From the NCBI GenBank assembly GCA_013399015.1, contig VWZX01009068.1, forward strand, positions 1,854,816 to 1,918,815: a stretch of DNA of 64,000 nt, written 5' to 3'. Source of the stretch: Galbula dea. Taxonomy: Eukaryota; Chordata; Aves; Piciformes; Galbulidae. Below the pieces are notes generated by a model. The model saw only the letters and a program-made list of their open reading frames with translations, ran no database searches and was not told where the DNA came from. Positions within the stretch are counted from its first letter, which is position 1. Each line of letters begins with the position of its first letter. Both the position numbers and the translations under genes were made by a program. This document shows, piece after piece, positions 37,801 through 50,250 of this stretch.

Positions 37801-40800
37801 GATTCCAAACTAATGCTTCTATACTGAGAAAGAAGCATCTAAGAACATTTAGAAGTGTCAATCGTTCACTTCACCAATTACATGTTCCCCAAAACAGAGT
37901 ACTAGCAGCAAAAACATTCTTTTTAAAGCAATTCCAAGCTCAGACACCTTACTGCTTAAAGTGGCTTGCACAGCTCTGTTATTGTAAGGCAGATTCTTTC
38001 TGAAATAAAAGCCAAGCAACAGCATAAACTCAGCTTCTCAGCCCTCTACATCCAACCTTACTGCTAAGGCAAGGACCACTTTTGCGTTGCTGTCCACAAT
38101 TCATTTCCGTTTTGTCACAAGCAAATTTCATCAGCTACTTTTTGAAAGTGTGCACTAGTTCACCATGAGAAGCAGCCACTTCATCAAACTTACCGGGAAA
38201 GAACAGCCACCAACAGGGGAACGACAAGAACACACAAAGCCAAATGAAGCTTGAAGGACAGGGTTGGTGACAGCTAAGCTTATTCGATGGCCAGTTTGCA
38301 CAGAAAAAGGAAGGCACCTCCTCCCTGCCTAACCATGACCAGACACTCCTGCTGCTTCCATTATTCCAACACCATCCCTCACGTCACTGCACAATGACAT
38401 CAAGTAAGTAAATTAGCAAAAAACTAACCCCAACAAAAAGGAATTAATGGTTTTCTGCTGGTTTAGCTTCTACAGTTCATTAGAAGGATGAGTAGTGCCT
38501 CAGTGTGAGGAACTAAACGCTATCAGCAAACTGCACCCTAACAAACCATTTTGGGGTCTTTGGGGAAGATAAATGAAGAAGGAAGCAGTGTGACAAGCAC
38601 TTTAAAAGGCCTTCTTCACAAAGGTTCAAGAATTGCAAGATGAATTGTACCAAAGGCAGCACAAGGGGCAACATGAACACTTCTATGTAAGTTTTTCATT
38701 GCCATGGTTCCTGCAAGCTTTTGGTTCCTTGGTGCTCTCTTCCTTGAAAGTGAGACCAGCTGCCAGTTGAGGGGCAAATCTTTCGATAGCAGGCATATCA
38801 AAACTGGAATTAAACACAAGAGTTAACACTACAATTGTAGTGATATGCTTCAACAACGCTAAACACAAATTTCAGCTAGAAGCACGTATTTCTACAGCCA
38901 GTAATGCAATGAAATATAGAAACATTTAGGTTAAAAAAGACCCTTAAGATCAAGTCCAAACGTTAACCTAACATTACCAATGAAAGCTATAAGCAGCTAA
39001 ACACAGAAAAGAAAAAATAAGTTTATCTTCTGTGAAGTTCATTGTCAGAGCTGATTCCATATAATCTCTGCCTCTAAGGAATACTTTTGATTTCCTCAAA
39101 ACTCTAAATTACTGTTACCAGAGCCTCCATTTTTTTTTTATATATATATATATATATAAAAATATATACTCTTCACTAAGTTTGCAATAACTCTGCAGTT
39201 CTCTCTCCAGTTTACTCAGAGGCAAACTCAAGAGACTTTGCATTCCAAGTACTCCTTCAGAAAAAAAAAACAACTCAATGGATCACTAATGGTACTGGTT
39301 AAACAACAGGTTTTGTAGTAAGGTAACAACTCATGCATGAAAAGCCTCTACCCTTGATCTCTGCTCTAGGAACACTGCCTGTACAGTAGTATTACACCGA
39401 TAAAGCTAAAACAAATGCCTACATGTTGATTTTCAATTACCAAAATTCCGGTTTAGAAGTGCGTAACAGACTTCTGCAGGAGTCCTTGATAACAAGGAGA
39501 TACCACATCTCCAACTTTTAACTACAGAAGGAGCACTCAAGAAGCAGTCAGCTGCAATCCAGTTAAGATTAAGCTGAAAAACACTGGCCACTTTAGAAAC
39601 AGCTCTCATTTGGTGAGTAGCAGCAACTCTGCATCTAGGAAAACTGAAGAAGGGGAGACAACAAATAGCCATAATGTTCTTCAACAGCAGGAGCTGACTG
39701 GGAAATCAGGAAGGCCACAGTGCTTGTCAATCTAGAAACAAATACACCAGCTCCAATTCTGGCATTACTCTGCAAGAGAGGTACAGAAAAAAATATCCCC
39801 ACTGCATCTTCTGCACATACACACAAACTATGATTTTAACCAAATTTAAAACAAAATAATTAACACACATCAAAGAAGCAGCTGCTAGTCTCTGCCAGGC
39901 TGTATAAAAAGAGAAAATGAAGAGCACACCTTTCCTCCAATTCGGTTTACCCATTAACTTTACACTTGTTCATAAACATATGTGCCCCCATAAAACAGCT
40001 ACTTGTTCTCACCCTTACTTGGTGTTTCCATCAGCTCCTAGTCATTCTAAGTCCCATCAGCTATAACCACTTACATGAACCTAATGGAAAGCTTTTCTGT
40101 GAGGGATTTATTAATACACAGATGGATTTTTTTTTTAAGACAAGAAAATTTCACAGCTTCAATAATAAAACTGAATGTTTCCTTTTAAAAATAAATGGTT
40201 TTCATCCAGCTTCTTTTTTACATAAGTTTTGCCAGTATAGGATAACACAAGCATGTCACCATATGGCACGCCTACCAGAACTATCTATAATTTTTTTCCT
40301 TGGAGATGTAAGCTAACATACCTGCAACTATGCTGTAATTTCATTTGAAAGAGAACTTCAAGATAATTTTTTTTGGAACTGAAGCTATTTTGTAGTCCAA
40401 TTCCCATTTCATTTTTTTTTTTTTTTAAGATTCAGGATAACCTATTCAAACATTGAAGAGTTTATAAAGGTATTTCAGAAAGGAAGAAACAGTTCACAAA
40501 GAGAAAACAGTGGTGCTGAAAATAGCAATTGCTGTCAAAACTGAGCTGTATTAATACAGTGACTCGTCTTACAAGACAGCCTTTTTATAATGTTACCCAT
40601 AACAAGAGAAGACAATGGTTTCCCTTGATTTTTTCCCCCCTCCCTCCTTGTAGCTTTATATGTCACTGGCCCTAGCAACAGCAAAGAATAGCAATGGATC
40701 TGTTAGCGGACAAGGGCTGTGCAACAGGCCCGTGAGGGGGGCCCCAACCACCCTGTGTTATCCAAGCACAATTGCCCTGTTATTTGACAACAAGCATGAA

Positions 40801-43310
40801 CACAGCTTTGGATATTGTACTGGAGTGTCCAACTGACAAACTCCAGCCAAGTTACTGACATTAAACCTGCATGATAGGTTCACTGCAATTTAGAAAATGT
40901 TTCTAGTCTAAGCACACAAGGACAACTTATCTGCTGCATCTCTAACACAATTTCAAAATTGTGAGTCAGTTCACAAAAAGACAACAGTATCACTGACGCA
41001 GAAAACAGCACAGACAAACATAAAATCAGCTTTGTTACCTCCATACGAAGGACACTCTCAGTGATAAAGGGAGTGTAAAAGTACTACTAAAGCCATGTAA
41101 AAAGTACTGTGAAAAAAGGGGGGGGGCTTGCAGCTCAAAATACAAGTTTGTATTACTAGATCTGTGACAGTGTAAAGACATCCAACTGCTACCTTTGAGT
41201 AACTATCACATTAACATGAAATTCAAATCTGATGAGAGGCGGTATCAACTTTCTGGATACTTAAAACAAAAAAACAACTACTTATCAGGAACACAGAAAG
41301 TTTCCCTTGTCTCCCAGAGGCCTAACAAGCTTTTTTTTTTTTTTAATCCCTTTCTAGACTGCAGATGAGCAAATTAAGTGCAGTCTACAACACACTGCCA
41401 AAAACAGCTGAGACAGCTTTGCCAACATTTCCAGCTTTGCCATGCAGTAACTTCAATTTCCATTTCTACATTTCATCCAGCAGGACCACTTGAAACAGTG
41501 GAGGTGAGGGTAAAGGTTTGCTTTCCTAGGTTTTGCTTTTCCTTTTCAGAAGAGTTTGGAAAAAAAAAACACCAAGCATCTCATTATTGCCTGTGACAGT
41601 GGGTGGAGGGGTTTATGCTTTTCCATTACCAGTTAACCAAATGCCACAGAGAAGGAGGCTCTCTAATTTGCAAACCAGACTCCCAGGACACCACCATACT
41701 CGAAATCCTGTCCCCCCTTCTCCATTGCAGCAGCTGAGAATTATGGAGGGGGACAGCTGGGCTTCTCATTAGAGCACCGGCGCTGTGCCCGAATCCACCG
41801 ACAGTCATTTGTACCCGCCTCCCATTCGCAGCTTCCACCCTGCAGCTGATAGGTGTCTTTCAAAATCTCTCCTGGGGTAAGTCAGCACAAGCACAATAAC
41901 AGGCAAGCTGGTTCAGTACCGCAGAGTCAAAAGATAAATGTAAGGAAGAGATTTAGAAGGAAGCCAGAACCACTGGGTTTTGTCTCCCTGAGAACAAAAC
42001 TTACTAGAACGCTCCAGTTCCCAAAATAAAGTATCTCCTCTAAAAGCAGGCTACATATACATCTGTTGGTTATCAATAAAAGCCTTTAATAACTGTCAGA
42101 TATTATGTCAAAGGGCCTACTAACTGCTTGCACGTAACTCTGAGCGTGCAACAGCACTCAACGAGGTGAAGGCCTTAATGGAGCTTGGCTCTGCAAGGGT
42201 GCCTTTTTCAACCGCTTGGATTTCCCCTCTTTCCCTAGAGCTCATCTTCACTTTAATTAATAGGTCACTGAACCGGTTTATGTTAATTGTCAGAAGTACC
42301 TCGTCTTTGTTCCCAAGGGGAGGGACCAAAGTTCATTCAGTTGTTGTCTACGAAGCAAAATTGCAAAATGTAAGGTTTTGCACACACCTAAATTGCCACT
42401 AATTCATCAGGGAGCTTTTTGATGCCGCAGTAAACAATCGCCTTCTCATTAGCGACGCGCATCCAGCCAGCATCCCTCCTCACTCTGCCTGTACCAGATC
42501 ACTGTCCTTTCACCATCTGCACAACCATTGCCTCAACCCAGAATTAACTTTCCAACACTGCTGCTCACCAAGCTGCTTTACCACCACCTAGTTCTAACTT
42601 ACTACCGCAGACAACGCTACGGGAAGCAACTTCTGCCCACACCGTCCTGGGTATAAGTGGAAAGGGAAAAAAAATACATTAGAAGAAAAAGAAGACTCCA
42701 GCAGATGGGTGCTTTTCCCCTGAAGGCTGCTCTCGCCTTCCCACCGATACTCTCTGGCCTTCCAACACAGCAGCCGGCGGGAAAGCCTCTCCCGACCCCC
42801 AATTAAAAGCTTCGCGTGGATGTAGTCGCTTTTTAAATCTATGTCCCCGCTGTTTCAGACGCTCGGCCGACAAGGAAAGGTCCAAACCCCACTCCTGCGG
42901 CCAACTGCCGCCCTCCAAACGCCCTGACGGGGCGGGAGGCGCCGGCCGGCCCCGAGCAGCTCCCGCGGCTGAGGGGAGACTGCCGTTACAGCCGTTAGCG
43001 CGGCGAGGGCCCCCCGAGGGAGCGGGGCACAAAGGGAGAGAGCCGGCAGGACGCTTCTCAGCCGGAGCGCGACGGAGAGACGAAAGGTGCGGAAAGATGG
43101 AGCCATGCCGACAGGGAGCGGCCGCCTCACTCCCTCAGGACGACGGGGAAGGGTGGCGGCCGCGTCCCCTCGGCGGGCTGCCCTGCCCGGCGAGGGAGGA
43201 CGGGGTAAAAGAAAAAGAATAGGACCCTTCTCCCTCCTTCAGAGCAAGGGGAGCCTCCTCCCCCCACGCCACCGCGACCCCTCCGCGATTACTCACAACA
43301 AGAAGCTCAT
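13730..43310 (-). CDS. MOB1B: MOB kinase activator 1B, complete
   Basis: Scaffold and co-activator of LATS1/2 and NDR kinases in the Hippo pathway. MST1/2 phosphorylates it, and it then binds and activates LATS. Coding exons in transcription order: 43310-43297, 26890-26724, 22356-22263, 16860-16727, 14508-14345, 13807-13730. They total 651 nt, 216 residues plus stop, the standard MOB1 length, with all phases consistent. The MST sites Thr12 (SSKTFKPKK) and Thr35 (KHAEATLG) are kept. So are the zinc ligands Cys79 and Cys84 (DFCTEESC) and His161 and His166 (AHIYHQHF). Paralogue-specific residues (FGSRSS, LRMAVM, EWVAVN, TDFCTEES, HFDPVIQ, KLTSKDR) match MOB1B rather than MOB1A. The 14-nt coding first exon sits in a CpG island, 16.4 kb from exon 2. 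Confidence 0.97.
14345..14508 (-). CDS. MOB1B: MOB1B exon 5
   Basis: Encodes VPFPKNFMSVAKTILKRL, FRVYAHIYHQHFDPVI and the HFIFFVQ end, with zinc ligands His161 and His166. Acceptor gtttccag, donor CAG|gtaagt, 164 nt. Confidence 0.97.
14509..16726 (-). other. MOB1B: MOB1B intron 4
   Basis: Unique AT-rich intron of 2.2 kb. I see no repeat family, RNA gene or coding exon in it. Confidence 0.8.
16727..16860 (-). CDS. MOB1B: MOB1B exon 4
   Basis: Encodes YEYHWADGTNIKKPIKCS, PKYIDYLMTWVQDQLDDE and LFPSKI. Acceptor caacccag, donor ATAG|gtaaag, 134 nt. Confidence 0.97.
16861..22262 (-). other. MOB1B: MOB1B intron 3
   Basis: Intron of 5.4 kb. It contains one CR1 fragment (19385-19803) in the opposite orientation to the gene. 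Otherwise I see nothing identifiable. Confidence 0.8.
19385..19803 (+). mobile_element. CR1 LINE 3' end
   Basis: Typical CR1 3' region read on plus: agaaaggctgaaatcacttg, gttcagcctggaggagactg, gaatgttaggaagtggctct, gcactggaacaggctcccca, ttggacttgatgatccctgt, ending attctgtgattcc. The left boundary is approximate. It sits in MOB1B intron 3. Confidence 0.9.
22263..22356 (-). CDS. MOB1B: MOB1B exon 3
   Basis: Encodes VDFFNQINMLYGTITDF and CTEESCPVMSAGP, with zinc ligands Cys79 and Cys84. Acceptor tttacag, donor CCAAA|gtaaga, 94 nt. Confidence 0.97.
22795..23010 (-). mobile_element. CR1 LINE 3' fragment
   Basis: Reverse-oriented CR1: aatcatagaattatttgggt, catccagtctaacctcctta, gatcaggttgctcagacact, gggcaacctgttccagtatc, caccctcacaataaagaatg. 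It sits in MOB1B intron 2, in the same orientation as the gene. Confidence 0.9.
26622..26698. other. Assembly gap (77 N)
   Basis: A run of 77 N flanked by a C run (about 26602-26612) on the left and an A run on the right. The missing sequence is probably low-complexity intron next to MOB1B exon 2, and frames drawn across it are meaningless. Confidence 1.
26724..26890 (-). CDS. MOB1B: MOB1B exon 2
   Basis: Encodes GSRSSKTFKPKKNIPEGS, YELLKHAEATLGSGNLRM and EGEDLNEWVAVN. Acceptor cttccacag, donor AACA|gtaagt. Carries both MST phosphorylation sites (Thr12, Thr35). The assembly gap begins 26 bp beyond its donor. Confidence 0.97.
38911..38980 (-). mobile_element. Short CR1 remnant
   Basis: aatatagaaacatttaggtt, then aagacccttaagatcaagtc and caaacgttaacctaaca, matching the reverse-oriented end of CR1. 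Eroded, so probably old. Confidence 0.75.
39130..39170. repeat. Poly-T plus (TA)n microsatellite
   Basis: A run of T followed by about 14 TA units, then aaaatatata. Located in MOB1B intron 1. Confidence 0.95.
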
Positions 43311-43520
43311 GGCGATGGCGGCGGAGCGGGACCGGCAGCTGCCTGGGCTCGGCTCGGCTCGGCGCTGCTCGGCTCCCAATGGCAGCAGTGACGGCGCAGG
43401 GCGGGCGTGTGCGGAGTGAGCGCCGCGGGGCGGAGACACGGCCTACGGCCTCCCGTCCGGCCGCCATAGCCGCTGGCGGCGGGCGCTGTCCCTCTGTTCG
43501 CCTCCCAGCAGTCAGCTGTC
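42770..43520 (-). promoter_or_regulatory. MOB1B: CpG-island promoter of MOB1B
   Basis: Strongly GC- and CpG-rich block around the MOB1B start codon. A CCAAT box (plus strand, 43376-43380) lies about 70 bp upstream of the ATG, within repeated ggctc units (about 43348-43375). The transcription start is not defined. Confidence 0.7.
43297..43310 (-). CDS. MOB1B: MOB1B exon 1 (coding part)
   Basis: Only 14 coding bases, ATGAGCTTCTTGTT (MSFL plus two bases of Phe5), then donor gtgagt. The split Phe codon is completed by the first T of exon 2. Confidence 0.93.
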
Positions 43521-46500
43521 CCCAGGCTCAGCTCTCCCTATCGTTTATTTCCCGCTCCCTTAAATAACCTCTAAACCCTCCGACCTCTCCCCTCAGACAT
43601 CCTTATACCCCCTAAAAGATCCTCCGCTTCGTAAAACCTCTCCCCTCAGACTTCCCTTGAAACAAGCCTTCCCTGTGCCTCCAGATAGCACGCTTCTTCG
43701 AGTCAGGCATTCCCTAGACACCCCGACCCGCACCCTGCGGCATCGGCCTCTGCCCCAGGGGCAGCATAGGGCTTCCTGGAGGCATTTCCCTCAGCCCTGA
43801 GTGACCTGGCGGGAACAGAGAGCGGGGTTCGGCTTGTGTCCTCAGGTAAACTTCTGCACTACTCCAGCGCACAGCGTCCCAGCTGTCACTGGGAAATATT
43901 TACTGGGCACTGACATAACATAAATGCCTCTGACAGCTTTAGGTAGTTCGGGCTGCGAAATCCCCGCAGTTACCTATCAAATGTCACAGGGGAACCATGG
44001 AAAGTGCCTGAAAGAGATTGTGGCCTGCCAGTACTCATCCCTCTTGTACCCGAAACTGCCTCCCGTGGAGGCAGCCTGCAGGATAGAGGTACAGAGAACC
44101 TCACTTTGATTTAGCATGTCATGTCAGGGACTAAAAATGCATTATATTTCATCATTTATGCCATCCAGGTTTTCTCAGGCAGTCTGTCCTCATTCTCCAG
44201 TTACATGAGAAGAGGCTCTTATACCCACCCCACAGATAACCAACACAATCATCATAAGGAGATTTTAACTGGCATTTCTGCCCTCCTTACTCAACAGTCT
44301 GACCCTGTTTTAAAAGAGATGTGTCAAAATGGCTTCTAATATTTCAACGTAAATGTATGATTTGTAAGCAGTTTTTACCTCAGCTGTCTAGGGTATGCAG
44401 TTAGCTAAGAAAGGGGACACCTCAAGTGAAAATACAGGCAGCTGCAAACTGAGGTACAAAAAATACAGTTTTCCTTATGGACCACCTCACCTTGTGTGAG
44501 TGTGGTTAAAAACTGCATGTCTTCCCATTTGTGAAAATACAATGTACAGCATAACTAGGGTGCCATTTCAGCATAAGTTCTCAAATAAGCACAATTGCAT
44601 CTTTGCTGGCAACAGTTATCACACAGTGTGTTCTTCCTAGGCAAGAGGGTTGTTCCACAGAGTGCATATCAAGGGTGCATGGTGCATTGTAAAAGATGTC
44701 TGGCAGCTCATTCAATACCAGATGACAGACACAGGCCTTGTTTTTGGGGTCTGGGGACTGTGCTCTGGGAACAATGCTCTTCGTTTTGGGGTTTGCCTTG
44801 GTCAGTTTATATGTTCCAGGGGAAACAAAGATTGACAGCAGGATCCAGAATGCTTCAAAATAAAATATTATATTCATATCAAACAAGGACCACACATTCC
44901 ACTGTAGACTTAGCCATAATCAAGTGCTACCTCCTTAATAGCAGAAATTACAATCCTAGAGTGTAACTTCATTAACAAATCTGCCTCCATCTAGGTCAGC
45001 AAGAAGCCAGCTGGATTTTGGAGAGGGGACAAGACAGGCAGCACAACCACAAGAGACTCCCTCCTGCCCAAGGAGATTCTTGCGAGCCCTGGCAACGCCA
45101 CAAAGCTCACGCTGCTGCTGGTAGGCTGGAGGAAAATCTGATGACTATTCAGATTTCATTACTGAGAAAATTCAGTATATTAAAACTTGCTACAATCCCA
45201 CACAGCATGAAGTTTTTGTGCAGCACATAAGGAGTTTCAGCTATAAAACCTTACACGGCAACATTGACAGTCATCTGCTTCTCTCACGTTTCTACATGCT
45301 GAAACTGCATTTTCTACTTTCCTGGCTCTGTCCTTCAGACCAAGTCAGAATGCCAGGTCAGTGCATTCTAAGTAAATTAAAATTACACTGCTGGTTTTAG
45401 GACACTTTTAAATGGGCAGCAAAGGCATAATTAAAAAGTATTTAATGACATTTGCAATTTTCCTTTTGGCTGTATTAGTAAAAGCAGGCACAAAATGGGT
45501 CTTGGGGCACTTCTTAAGGGAGGCTGTCAGACTAAGCTGGGCATGTAAATCAAATTCAAGAAATTGATTGCTGATGTTTCTGGCACATTCACATTGGTAC
45601 ACAAATAACCTCCGTTCCCTGTTCCCACCCATACGCTTCCTTCTTCCCACAGAATGTTTCACTTTAGTGTGGCAAGTTAAAATTAAATGTCTCTTACTGC
45701 AGCAGTCAGTAGGAAATACGTGGCCAGGGTGGCTGTCAGGAGAAATTGTTATGTAATGTGTACATTTTATGTCTCACATTAATATTGGTCTATTTGGGAC
45801 AGCTAAGGGTCACATGAAGTGCTTGCTTCAGATGCTGCTGATACAAGGGACTGGCAGCATGCTGCAGTCTTACGTAAGATGTCTAACTGCTCTGTTGCTC
45901 CAGGAAAGGCACACTGAATGTACCCGTGGCCTCACATCTGTCATTTTGGTTTACACATTATACTGTAGAGCTTAAAGAATTACTCTGAAAGGGCCCTTCA
46001 GCTGACAAAGTGCTTTGGTCCTGAACTGAAGTTTCTATCTTTTGCAGCACTGCTCAGTAAACAAAGAACATTCCAGCTGAAAAAAGTTCAAAAATTAAGA
46101 TCACAAAACTTAATATATATGTTACCAGGAATACAAAAAAAAGGAAATAAAATCTAAATAATACAGGATGTAACTACTAAGCTCTGTAAACATGCTCCCC
46201 ACATTCTAGATTAAACCAAGAGCATCCCTCAGTTTTTTAATTGGGTACTTGTTCTTGCATTAAGGTAGGGGATTTGTTAGCAAGTGAAGCATTTAAGCAT
46301 AAATATCAGATCAAGCCTGTGGTATGTACTTGTAATTATTCTCTTAAAAAAAAAAAAAGTAACACATGAAAATATGACAGGAACTATGAGGTTATTATAC
46401 AGTCATTCTGCAAGTCACCATAATTCTGGAGATACAACAGGACAACTCAGCAGCCTTGTAGAAAGAGTAATAAATTCACCTCTGTTGCCTTCAGCACTGT

Positions 46501-48907
46501 GACAGTGCTGAGATAGTGCCCTATTCCTGGTACAACATTCATACACTTTAGTAATAGCATCTCAGAAATAAATTGTGCAGGACCCCCACAAATCTCAGCA
46601 GTGCCTATGGTGTGGCCATGTTCTACAGGAGTGGTTCATGCTGCTCAAACTTCTCCATGCAAACTGTGCTCTCTCGTTTTCCAGAGCTGGTGGGCTTGCT
46701 CAGGCTCAGCACACCCTCTCCTGCTGAATGCTGAGACAGTTGCAGACAAACAATTGTATAACAGGTTCACCTTGCATAGAAAATGGTGGAAGCTTCAATA
46801 CTCCAGTAACTTACAGCTAAAGGAGTAATTTTGGAAGATACCACAACAGAATATAGGGTCATTTTTTCTTGGTGACAGATTACACAGTGATAAGTAATGT
46901 TTTCCAATATAAAATACAAGTTTATTTCAGTATGAGCTCAGGAGATTTTTTTTTTCCCCTCTGATTATAGTAAAGAACAACTGGTATTAAATACTCTTAG
47001 CCTTTTTAACATTAGGTATTGAAAAAGGCATTTTCCAGGATAGATAAAGCCAACTTTACAGTCAACAGCAGTATAGAAGGGCATCTCCCAAGTTGTTGGG
47101 TTTTTTTTGTTTTGTTTTACTTATGGTACCGTTTCCTCTCATAAGCAGAGTTCATTCGACACCAGTTCTATCTAGTGAATAAATGCAAATTCTGTTGTCC
47201 TAGGATATTATTTTTTTCCCCACACATAGGTGCAGAGGCTTTGATCCCTCACATTTGCTAAGGAAGCTCCCAGATTCCTGGAAAACTTCTGTGCCAAGAG
47301 ATGCCCAACAAAATCGTGCCCTCTAAAGGTAACGCGCACACACTGACAAACTACAAGGCAGCAGTGAAATTTTGTTACTGTACTTGGGAAGCAAATATAC
47401 TGAAGGATAAATGGGTGGAAGACATGTATCCCTTACAGAGACTCTTCCTTGCACTCTGCTGGGTTCACAAGATACAAATGCACATAACATTCTCTTGGTC
47501 TGTAACATTCAGGGATCTGCTTACTCAACTAAACTATCTAGATTGGCTTTCATGCTTTAAAAGATAAGTGTTCAAGATGCATTCCTTTAGTTATCTTAAT
47601 TTTTTTGCTCCTGTAAAATTTGCTTGCTTGTTTAAAGAAGGTTTTGAAGAGAAACCTGACATGTAGACTATGAAAGACTGGAATGTGACCCACTTGAGCA
47701 CTGAGGTCAACATTCCTCTGAAAAATGTGTTACCCTGAAAATTTGAAAGAGTTGAAAGTGCTATTGTCAAGAGACTACGCTATAATCAATGTACCAGTCT
47801 GTCATATCAAAGTTTGTTGCAAGGAATAGTTTATAAAAGCAACAGCCAGCAACAATGAAACAATGACATAAACCAGCTTGTTAACTTTTAGAAATGGTGA
47901 TAAGAAACATCCAAGGCTTCTGATAAATTAATGGTTGGCAGTACTACAAGCTGAGCAACTTCTGTTGAAAAGCCCAAGACCACATTTTAAGTGGTAGTTT
48001 GCAATAGCTTGAGATTGCAACTCTTACTTGGCAACCAATGTCTAAAACTGCAGGATGCCAGGCAGAAGAGAAAACCATTCCCTGTTGTGACTGTCACCAT
48101 CTCCCTGACACGGGGGTCCACATGCCAGGACTGGTTTGTGAACAGCAGCTCAGATACCTGCCTACATACCCTGGATCTGAGCCTCTGCAGTCTTCCTTGG
48201 CTTTCTCCATTGTTGGGTTGTTTGGGGGAGTGGGGGGAGCTTGTCTTTTCTCTTCTGCTCATTTTGCTTCATCACAAACATTTTTCTTTTGGGTTCAGCA
48301 TGACCTACCTTCCCCATATATGTGCACTTACAAGAAGCTGCTGTTGGCTCTTTCTCCCTTATCCCTCTTAAATGCTACAGTAACAGCAGGACTGTTTTTC
48401 CAGACCATCCAAAAGGTGTGCGCTCCTCACAAACAGGTTCAGCCAGTACTGCTGCTGGTATGCAAGATTGTCGAGCTCAGATAGGAGCAAGGGGCAGAAA
48501 ATGAGCTCCTTTATAAAAGTTGACAGGGAAGGGCTGTAAAAGGGTTGTTATGCTTAAGCCTGATTTAAAACCTTACATTACAAATATGCTGTGGGTTCTT
48601 TTGTTTGATAAAAATAACATAAATGTTAGGGGTGATAGAAATTCCAAATAAGCATAAGCCAGTAAAAACTTGTCATGAATCTCTGAACTTCCCTGTTCAG
48701 CTCTATCAGCTAACAAGCATTTTTTTCATTTACAAACCATTTCTGGCAGAGCCTGAATGCCCTCTGCTCAGCACAGCAGGCCAGGACACCACCCTGCTGC
48801 TATCCCCACCACCTTCCACCTCACTGGGGGAACCATTTCCCCTTCTGTCACGCCTTGAGCTTTCTGAGTCGGGAAACAGCAGCTGTGGCCTGGGCAGAAG
48901 GGTGAGT
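43521..48907. other. Spacer between MOB1B and GRSF1 promoters
   Basis: About 5.4 kb between two head-to-head genes. No exon with conserved coding content is visible, and no CR1 appears until 48908. A short perfect inverted repeat lies at 46491-46511. Confidence 0.7.
46491..46511. repeat. Perfect 9-bp inverted repeat
   Basis: TCAGCACTG, a 3-nt loop (TGA), CAGTGCTGA. Short enough to be a chance hairpin. Confidence 0.6.
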
Positions 48908-49672
48908 AGAATCATAAAATTGTTTTGGTTAGAAGAGATATTTAAGATCGAGTCCAACTGTTAACTAAGCACTGCCAGGTCACCACTAAACCGTACCCGT
49001 AAGCACCACATCTACAAGTCTTTGAACTCCCTCCAGGCATGGTGACTGCCACTTCCCACAAGCCTGGTCCAGGGCTTGACCACCCTTTCCAGGAAGAAAT
49101 TTTTCCTCATGTCCAACCTAAACGTCCCCTGGTGCAATCTGAGGCTGTAGCCTCTCGTCCTATCACTTGTTACCTGGGAGAAGAGTCCAACCCCCACCTC
49201 ACTACAACCTGCTTTCAGGTAGTTGAAGGTCTGTCTCCCCTGAGCCTGCTTTTCTCCAGGCCAAACCACCCTAGTTCCCTCAGCTGCTCCTCACAAGACT
49301 TGTGCTCTAGACCTTCACTAGCTTCATTGCTCCTCTATAAACACACTCCAGCACCTCAATGTCCTTCTTCGAGTGAGGGGCCCAAATCTGTACACAGTAT
49401 TCAAGGCATGGCTCCACCAGTGCCGAGTACAGGGGAAAATCACTTTCCTAGTGACCTGCGGAAACAAGCTGGCCACACTAGTGCTGATTCAAGCCAGGAT
49501 GTTGTTGGACTTTTTGGTCACCTGGCCACTCTGCTGGCTCCTGTTCAGCCGCTGTGGACCAACACGCCCAGCTCCTTTTCCGCCCGGCATCTTTCCAGCC
49601 ACTCTGCCCCAAGCCTGGGGTACGCATGGAGTTGGTATGACCCAGGCACGGGACCCGGCACTTGGCCTAGAA
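48908..49672 (-). mobile_element. CR1 LINE 3' region upstream of GRSF1
   Basis: Long reverse-oriented CR1 segment that begins agaatcataaaattgttttgg. It passes the same blocks as the 7707-8021 copy (caggtcaccactaaacc, cttgttacctgggagaagag, cccacctcactacaacctgc). It then continues further 5' in the element (ctccacaagac-type and 'gtacacagtattcaaggcat' blocks). The right boundary is approximate. It ends about 165 bp before the GRSF1 start codon. Confidence 0.88.
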
Positions 49673-49679
49673 CCGGCCA

Positions 49680-50250
49680 CCTGCGCGGAGGAGGCGAGCC
49701 ACCGGCCACCGGCAAATACACACCCCCTCACCCCGAGGCCACCACGCCGCAGTGAAGCGGACTGGGTGTCCACCAAGCTCTTTACCCCACCGCCTCCTGG
49801 GAAGGGGAGGCGGAGCCCCTGGTCCCCGCCCGTCGCCCATGGCCGCTGCCATAGTAGCGCGCCGCGGCCTGGTCCAGCTTCTGCTGGGCCGCCGTCCGCC
49901 GCTGCCGCCCTGCCTGCGCCCACCGCCCGCCCGCAGCCTCCCCAGCGCCGCCACCACAGTCCTCTGGACGGGGCTAGGCTCGCCGCGGCCTCCCCCTCCG
50001 CTCTGCGTTGCTCTCCGCCGCTACAGCCAGGTAGGGGCCAAAAATGGCGCAGGCGCGGGGCTGGGGGAGACGGAGGGGATCGCGCAGGGACGGAGCTGGG
50101 GAAGCACGGCTGCGGCCTGCGCGGGAGCCGAGAGAGCTCGCCCTCCGGCCTGGCCTTCGGCCGCCAGTACGGTAGCCCGGGGCGAGGGCGGTCCGTCAGC
50201 GGGACTGGAGGACACGTGCGAAGCGGCCGGTGGGACCGTATCCCCCAGCA
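49680..50250 (+). promoter_or_regulatory. GRSF1: CpG-island promoter of GRSF1
   Basis: Dense CpG block covering the region just upstream of the start codon, exon 1 and the first half of intron 1. The transcription start is not defined. Confidence 0.65.
49839..50030 (+). CDS. GRSF1: GRSF1 exon 1 (targeting peptide)
   Basis: Begins MAAAIVARRGLVQLLLGRRP and ends VALRRYSQ, donor CAG|gtaggg, 64 codons. Composition is basic with no Asp or Glu, as for a mitochondrial presequence. Human GRSF1 has a similar TRSYSQ at the matching point. Confidence 0.88.

Larger units (their letters stand above)
26891..43296 (-). other. MOB1B: MOB1B intron 1
   Basis: First intron of 16.4 kb, the largest in the window. 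I can name only a short CR1 remnant (38911-38980), a TA microsatellite (39139-39168) and poly-A or poly-T runs. I found no conserved reading frame on either strand. Confidence 0.8.

Noticed and set aside
49039..49755. 238-codon frame on plus, 49039-49755
   Set aside because: It is the antisense of CR1 3' sequence, not a gene.
49752..49838. N-terminal extension of GRSF1 from 49752
   Set aside because: The frame is open, but the codon at 49752 is GTG and no ATG precedes 49839, so the start at 49839 was kept.
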